This document shows, in pieces, positions 6,860 to 10,844 of a DNA stretch of 10,844 bases. The notes below the pieces were generated by a model. It was not told where the DNA came from. It was given only the letters and a program-made list of their open reading frames with translations, and searched no databases. The translations under genes and the position numbers were made by a program. The DNA comes from JAAYAY01 sp964429355 (GTDB lineage: Bacteria; Planctomycetota; Planctomycetia; Pirellulales; Thermoguttaceae), in contig CAYSCH010000322.1 in assembly GCA_964429355.1 (NCBI GenBank), forward strand, positions 1 to 10,844. The letters run 5' to 3'. The first letter of the stretch is position 1. The number at the start of each line of letters is the position of its first letter.

Positions 6860-8218
6860 ATGGACAGATCAGGCTTGAGATCAAGGCTCAATACCAGCGC
6901 GGCCTTCGTCGTGTTGCTCAGCGTCTTCTTTGCGACCGAGGGACAGTCCCGAGGTTCTTCGCCGGAAAGCAAAGACAGCAAGGCGGATGTCGCCATGGAC
7001 AGAGGCAAACTGCTGGTGGGCGCGTATTACCTGACCGATAATCTTCACGACGACAAGCACGTCAAGGAGGTGGCCGAGGCAGGGATAGACTTCCTGGTGG
7101 CCGTAGAGGCCAGGAAAGACCTGTTGGATCTGTGTCAGAAGTACAGGATCGGTGTCATCACCAGCTCGAACATTCCGATGTGGTGGGGCGACGACGGCAA
7201 GCGCGCGGGGCAGTACCGCGAAACGCTGCCGATTGAAAAACTGGACGTCATCAAGCAGAGCTACCAGCCCCATCCGGCGCTGTGGGGCGATTATCCGGTC
7301 GACGAGCCGAACGTGAAAGACTTCGGCCATATTGACGACGTCATCAAGCGCTACAACTCGCTGTTTCCAGGGCAACTGGCGTACATCAACCTCTACCCCA
7401 TCTACGCCAACACCGCGCCATCGGGCATCGACCCCGAACTGCAAAAGGCCCCTTCGCAGCTCGGGACCGCTACGTACCAGGAACATATCGACAGGTACGT
7501 GGAACTCGTCGGCACCGACTACATCTGCTTCGACAGCTATCCGTTCACCGGCCCATTCGACAACTATCTGGAGAACCTGGATATTGTCGGGGCAGCGTGC
7601 CGGCGCAGCGGACGGGACATGTGGGTGATCATCCAGAGCGGCGCCTGGAAGGCCGACGCCATTCTGGGCGAGCACCAGATCCGCTGGCAGGCTTATCTTT
7701 GCCTCGCCTACGGTACGAGAATCATCATGCACGCATCCTACAGTCCCGGCTGGTGGGAGGAGTCCACGTCGTGTGTCAACAAGGCGGGTGAGAAGAACGT
7801 GACCTACGGCTACGTTCAGAACGTGAACGCCGAACTGCACGCGTTGTCCGACATTTTCATGCAGTACGACAACATCGGCGTGTATCCCTGCGGGAACATC
7901 TCCGGCGCGGGCGCACGGATGGTGAAACAGCTCGAAGCGCAGGCGGTAAGGAACAGCGCGCGGGGCGACATCGCCGCACGGGAACTGCTTGCAGGCGTCG
8001 AAGTCGACGGTGCCTTGATCGCGGGCTGCTTCCATCATAGGGAGGGCCGCGGATACGCGCTCTTGCTCGTCAACTCGCAGGACCCGTGGAACGCTGCCGC
8101 TGCCGTAAACGTCAGTTTGAAACTGCGAGGCGACGCCTACGTCAAGGGCGTAAAGACGCAGCTTGGCAAAAGCCTGAAATTGGAGAGCGGCGAGGGCGTC
8201 TTCATAACGGTTGACTGA
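6860..8218 (+). CDS. Secreted TIM-barrel glycoside-hydrolase-like protein, family not assigned
   Basis: The 452-residue protein begins at ATG 6860, with AAGGA ending 11 bases upstream. A TTG at 6818 would add 14 residues and spoil the signal peptide (basic MDRSGLRSR, then AAFVVLLSVFFA). The mature part opens with KLLVGAYYL and an alternating strand/helix pattern that suggests a (beta/alpha)8 barrel: AGIDFLVAV, YRIGVITSSN, HPALWGDYPVDEPN, FDSYPF, MWVIIQSGAW, GTRIIMHASYSPGWW. D148-E149 in VDEP sit where clan GH-A-like enzymes often place the acid/base glutamate after strand 4. The second carboxylate could not be fixed by eye. Residues about 360-452 form a C-terminal beta domain (GYALLLVNSQDPWN). 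It is probably co-transcribed with the DUF4091 gene and probably acts on the same glycan. I do not recognise a CAZy family, and hydrolase activity is inferred. Confidence 0.8.
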   Translation: MDRSGLRSRLNTSAAFVVLLSVFFATEGQSRGSSPESKDSKADVAMDRGKLLVGAYYLTDNLHDDKHVKEVAEAGIDFLVAVEARKDLLDLCQKYRIGVITSSNIPMWWGDDGKRAGQYRETLPIEKLDVIKQSYQPHPALWGDYPVDEPNVKDFGHIDDVIKRYNSLFPGQLAYINLYPIYANTAPSGIDPELQKAPSQLGTATYQEHIDRYVELVGTDYICFDSYPFTGPFDNYLENLDIVGAACRRSGRDMWVIIQSGAWKADAILGEHQIRWQAYLCLAYGTRIIMHASYSPGWWEESTSCVNKAGEKNVTYGYVQNVNAELHALSDIFMQYDNIGVYPCGNISGAGARMVKQLEAQAVRNSARGDIAARELLAGVEVDGALIAGCFHHREGRGYALLLVNSQDPWNAAAAVNVSLKLRGDAYVKGVKTQLGKSLKLESGEGVFITVD

Positions 8219-8269
8219 GCTGGCGAGTTTCGCCGCCACGCAAGGCTCGCCCTTGTCCGTCCGTGACAC

Positions 8270-8292
8270 GAAAGCCTCTTTGACGGGCTTTC
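8270..8292 (+). terminator. Possible terminator hairpin after the TIM-barrel gene
   Basis: GAAAGCC (8270-8276) and GGCTTTC (8286-8292) form a perfect 7-bp stem with a 9-base loop, 51 bases after the stop codon. The stem ends in TTTC with no longer U-tract, so if it terminates at all it is a weak intrinsic or Rho-assisted site. It sits where the four-gene unit would be expected to end. Confidence 0.35.
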
Positions 8293-8437
8293 CTGGAAAT
8301 CCGTTCGGAACTGTCGCTGAAGGGTTGGTTTTGCGCGGGCGTATTCCCGGCAGAATGGATTGGCGAGGTCCTCCGACGATGTCGCCGCGCCGGCTGGCGG
8401 ATGATTTGGCATGCCGGTAATGCCCGCTGCAACAGTG

Positions 8438-8456
8438 CGCAACTTCAGAAGTTGCG
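8438..8456. promoter_or_regulatory. Perfect 8-bp palindrome, possible operator
   Basis: CGCAACTT (8438-8445) and AAGTTGCG (8449-8456) are exact inverted copies around CAG. The right arm overlaps the -35 box TTGCGA (8452-8457). A dimeric regulator bound here would block RNA polymerase. The base content is less GC-rich than the surroundings, which makes chance less likely. It could also form a short hairpin, but it lies upstream of the predicted transcript start. Confidence 0.5.
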
Positions 8457-8480
8457 ATTCGGTGCGGTGAGGGCTACACT
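8452..8480 (+). promoter_or_regulatory. Sigma70-like promoter candidate for the beta-helix gene
   Basis: TTGCGA (8452-8457, 4 of 6) and TACACT (8475-8480, 4 of 6) are separated by exactly 17 bases. Transcription would start near 8487, leaving a leader of about 80 bases before ATG 8569. The leader ends with GGGAG about 9 bases upstream of the start codon. The overlapping palindrome strengthens the regulatory reading. Confidence 0.42.
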
Positions 8481-8568
8481 ATCTCCACCGGGGAACGCTC
8501 AACGGGCGGTCTGTTTTCTGAACTCCATTCATTCATGCCAGGCGACAAGATCGCGGGAGAGACATGCG

Positions 8569-10221
8569 ATGAACACAAGAGTTTCTGCCGATCACGCCGA
8601 GTCCTGTCGCCGATCTTTTCTCGGACGTTCGTTCGCTTCGGCAAGCGCGGCGGTGGTCGCGGCCGCATTGGCTGGGAGAAGCGAGAGTCAAGGTCAGGGG
8701 ATCGATAAGGGGAGTATCGCACCGCAGGCGGGCCGGCACGTCGTTTTTGCCAGCGAGACCGGGGCGAAACTCGACAGCCATGTCGAAACCGGGGGCGGAA
8801 CGGACGACACGGAGATTCTTCAGGCGGTGCTCGACAAGGCTGTCCAGTGGGGATCGCTCCATCTGGTCATGGACGGGGCGGCCCTGACGGCGGGACTGCG
8901 AGTTCACTCCAATACGACGATTCAGTGCCTCAATGCAGCGTGTGGGTTCTTTCAGAAGGCGAACACCAACAAGCCGGTGCTGGCCAATGCCCGCCCGAGA
9001 AGTGCGGGTGAGCGACTCGACAAAAACATTACGCTGCTCGGGGGGACGTACAACAACAATTGCCGAGAGCAGGTTCACGATTACGAGGTGGATGAGAGCG
9101 AACGGGAAAGCGTGCCGGAATGTTTTGGAGAGAAACGGTGGAATGTGGCACTGGAGTTCTTCGGCGTTGAGAACTTCACCATGCGCGACGCGACCATTCG
9201 CGACCAGCGGACCTTCGCGCTTCTGATGGGAAACTTCTACCGAGCGACGTTTGAGAACATCACCATCGATCTTCCGAATGGAACGGACTCCCAGAACCAG
9301 GACGGGCTTCATTTCTGGGGACCGGGCCAGTTCCTTGTGATCAAGAACCTTCAAGGCGACGCGGGGGACGATTTTCTGGCGCTGGCCCCGGATGAAAACG
9401 ATCTGGTTTCCGACATCACCGACGTGCTGATCGACGGCGTGACGCTCAACGCCGCGGATCAGGGCATACGGCTCCTGTCGCGCGGGACCGGCCGGCTCGA
9501 TCGCGTCGTGATCCGCAACGTGACGGGGACGTACAGGAGTTTCGGATTCTTCATTGAACCTTGGTTCAACAAGACCGGCGGCAATTACGGGAGTATCATC
9601 TTCGACACGGTCGACCTTCGTCCGCTCGAACCGAACTACGGTTATCGTACTCCGTTCCTGTTCAGCATCGGTGGAACGGTTGAGAACGTGATTCTGCGGA
9701 ATATCTCGAACCATCAACCGTCGGATGGCCGGGTTCTTTTCGATTTTGGCGCGGCAAGCTGCATGCAGGGGCTCGGTGAGAAGGGAGATATTCCGAGCAT
9801 GAACATCAAGTCGGTCTTGATCGACGGATTGCGAATCTACGAAGATTCCGACAAAGCGGCCAACGCAGCGTATGTCCAGATTCACGGGCCGGTCGGTTCG
9901 CTGATCCTTCGGGAAGTCGAGATTCTCCGGAGTGAAAACGTACCGCTTGGCGGGGCACTCGTCGAGACGCGGGAGGGCGCCTCCGTTCGGACGCTATTGG
10001 CCGAGAACATCTTTGCCGAACGGCTCGGTCGAATCGTCTCCCACAAGGCGGGAGAGATCAAAAGCCTTACCCTGCGGCATGTTATCGCCGAGCAGACATC
10101 CGACCCGGCGGTGACGGTCGAATCGGGCCGGATCGGGCGGCTGGCAATCCACTGCGTCACGGGAACCGAACCGTTTGGCGTTGTTGGTAGCGGCGGAGTC
10201 GACAGCAACGAACAGGTGTGA
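8569..10221 (+). CDS. Tat-exported right-handed beta-helix protein, GH28 (polygalacturonase)-like
   Basis: The 550-residue protein starts at ATG 8569, with GGGAG just upstream; in-frame codons back to 8401 would bury the signal. Residues 13-36 form a twin-arginine signal (CRRSFLGR followed by an Ala-rich hydrophobic stretch), implying export in folded form, perhaps with a cofactor or metal. After residue 40 comes GGTDDTEILQAVLDKAV, the usual opening of pectate-lyase/GH28 superfamily helices, then many short repeated strands (FENITIDLPNG, FLVIKNLQGDAGDDF, VLIDGVTLN, VVIRNVTG). GH28 catalytic positions appear kept: D245 in NQDG and D267-D268 in GDDF. Where polygalacturonases have GHG, this protein has DQG (Q298), so it lacks the conserved histidine. 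This makes a divergent hydrolase likely, and a lyase or epimerase possible. An uronic-acid or galacturonic-like bond is the inferred target. It ends 29 bases before a convergent gene. Confidence 0.82.
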   Translation: MNTRVSADHAESCRRSFLGRSFASASAAVVAAALAGRSESQGQGIDKGSIAPQAGRHVVFASETGAKLDSHVETGGGTDDTEILQAVLDKAVQWGSLHLVMDGAALTAGLRVHSNTTIQCLNAACGFFQKANTNKPVLANARPRSAGERLDKNITLLGGTYNNNCREQVHDYEVDESERESVPECFGEKRWNVALEFFGVENFTMRDATIRDQRTFALLMGNFYRATFENITIDLPNGTDSQNQDGLHFWGPGQFLVIKNLQGDAGDDFLALAPDENDLVSDITDVLIDGVTLNAADQGIRLLSRGTGRLDRVVIRNVTGTYRSFGFFIEPWFNKTGGNYGSIIFDTVDLRPLEPNYGYRTPFLFSIGGTVENVILRNISNHQPSDGRVLFDFGAASCMQGLGEKGDIPSMNIKSVLIDGLRIYEDSDKAANAAYVQIHGPVGSLILREVEILRSENVPLGGALVETREGASVRTLLAENIFAERLGRIVSHKAGEIKSLTLRHVIAEQTSDPAVTVESGRIGRLAIHCVTGTEPFGVVGSGGVDSNEQV

Positions 10222-10250
10222 AGCCGGGGAGCCGCGTTCAAGCAGGAGGC

Positions 10251-10844
10251 TCATCTGGTCTTCAGGGCAACGGTGAAGTAGTAATAGCTGTGGTTGACCG
10301 GGAACAGACAGTCGATGACGTCGTCCCGGAGGGAGCCGTTCCGGGGGCAGGATACGGCCAGGCCCGCGTAGGTTGGGGTAACGTGGGTGGGGAACTGTTT
10401 CTCCTCAAACAGCTTGTAGTGCAAGCCTTCTTCGTCGGTCGCGCGCCAGAGTTGCACGCGGGCGGTCTCCTTGTAGGGCATGGCGATGATGTAGTGGGTG
10501 CCGCTTGTGGATTGGGCCATGCGCATCATGTACTGGCCCTGAAACTCCAGGAGCTCGTTGGAGATGCAGGTATGCTGCGCGTCGTAGACGGCGTGGCGGA
10601 GGAATGTGCCGGGGATACCGTTGTTGTCATCCGACACGTAGAGCACATGCAGGTTGCCGCGGGCGTCCATGTAGGTGTCGCCCCGGTAGTTGTTTTCGAC
10701 GTTGGGATACAGCCCGGCCTTCTTGTCGTACAGCGCTCTTTCCACATCGAAGGTTGTGTACGCGGGTGAGGCCAAGTCAGGGATGTGAAACAGACGCAGT
10801 TCATCCCAAACGTAATCGGTTCTCCTGCCGGTGCAGGGGCGGTG
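10251..10844 (-). CDS. BNR-repeat (sialidase-like beta-propeller) protein, C-terminal part
   Basis: The leftward gene enters open from the right edge (frame intact up to 10844) and stops at TGA 10253-10251, giving 197 C-terminal residues. The TTG at 10775 is not the start, because the frame continues past it. The sequence carries beta-propeller blades of the BNR type: YRGDTYMDARGNLHVLYVSD (an Asp-rich loop between strands), HAVYDAQHTC, MMRMAQSTSGTHYIIAMPY and LWRATDEEGLHYKLFEE. Such proteins are secreted sialidase-like or glycan-processing enzymes, but many are only called BNR-repeat proteins, and the catalytic residues are not in this part. Its 3' end is convergent with the beta-helix gene across 29 bases with no clear shared hairpin. 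It belongs by content to the surrounding carbohydrate-active set. Confidence 0.75.
   Translation of the reverse strand, partial: HRPCTGRRTDYVWDELRLFHIPDLASPAYTTFDVERALYDKKAGLYPNVENNYRGDTYMDARGNLHVLYVSDDNNGIPGTFLRHAVYDAQHTCISNELLEFQGQYMMRMAQSTSGTHYIIAMPYKETARVQLWRATDEEGLHYKLFEEKQFPTHVTPTYAGLAVSCPRNGSLRDDVIDCLFPVNHSYYYFTVALKTR

Larger units (their letters stand above)
8219..8568. other. Intergenic region between the TIM-barrel and beta-helix genes
   Basis: These 350 bases hold the possible terminator at 8270-8292, a minor stem CAAGG/CCTTG near 8241-8255, then the palindrome at 8438-8456 and the promoter candidate at 8452-8480. Between about 8296 and 8437 I see nothing. No reading frame here has a convincing protein character. 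Confidence 0.5.

Noticed and set aside
4861..7008. Leftward open frame of 715 codons
   Set aside because: It is antisense to the DUF4091 gene, which has a signal peptide and ordered domain motifs. The antisense product shows no recognisable family. Long antisense frames are common where third codon positions are GC-rich.
6881..8269. Leftward open frame of 462 codons
   Set aside because: It mirrors the TIM-barrel gene and lacks any motif; the rightward frame has a signal peptide and barrel pattern.
8211..8420. 69-codon rightward frame between the TIM-barrel and beta-helix genes
   Set aside because: It overlaps the end of the TIM-barrel gene, has no motif, and crosses the possible terminator hairpin.
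8564..8572. ATG at 8564 as start of the beta-helix gene
   Set aside because: It is in another frame and meets a TGA after two codons; the frame from ATG 8569 carries the Tat signal.
8533..9885. Leftward open frame of 450 codons
   Set aside because: It is antisense to the beta-helix gene and has no recognisable motif or signal peptide.
10222..10250. Shared terminator between convergent genes
   Set aside because: The 29 bases show no stem of useful length and no T-run on either strand.

Overview
The window looks like a fragment of a planctomycete-type genome (Planctomycetota, or a related PVC lineage), probably a metagenome assembly because it carries a 10-base N gap at 3487-3496. The assignment is an inference. 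It rests on high GC, weak or distant Shine-Dalgarno sites, secreted sulfatases beside secreted glycoside-hydrolase-like proteins, a Tat-exported beta-helix protein and a small zinc-ribbon membrane protein. No rRNA, tRNA, CRISPR array, insertion sequence or phage gene was seen.

Layout. A leftward gene for a secreted heparinase II/III-like (DUF4962-type) protein starts at 736 and runs off the left edge. A leftward small zinc-ribbon membrane protein lies at 1101-1376. Five rightward genes follow. They encode an iduronate-2-sulfatase-like sulfatase (1729-3318), a secreted jelly-roll/lectin-like protein whose signal-peptide region contains the gap (about 3474-4421), a large DUF4091/GH123-like protein with an N-terminal malectin-like domain (4480-6816), a TIM-barrel glycoside-hydrolase-like protein (6860-8218) and a Tat-exported, GH28-like right-handed beta-helix protein (8569-10221). 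A leftward BNR-repeat (sialidase-like beta-propeller) gene enters from the right edge and ends at 10251, convergent with the beta-helix gene.

The sulfatase, lectin-like, DUF4091 and TIM-barrel genes are spaced 155, 58 and 43 bases apart and could be one transcription unit. The beta-helix gene follows a 350-base gap. That gap holds a possible terminator hairpin, then a sigma70-like promoter whose -35 box overlaps an 8-bp perfect palindrome, so it may be controlled separately.

Six of the seven larger products have, or probably have, export signals or families normally exported (the BNR gene lacks its 5' end). Together they read as an extracellular or periplasmic set for taking apart a sulfated, uronic-acid- or N-acetylhexosamine-containing polysaccharide. 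The substrate is not determined by the sequence. No transporter, SusC/SusD pair, regulator or sulfatase-maturing enzyme is present here.
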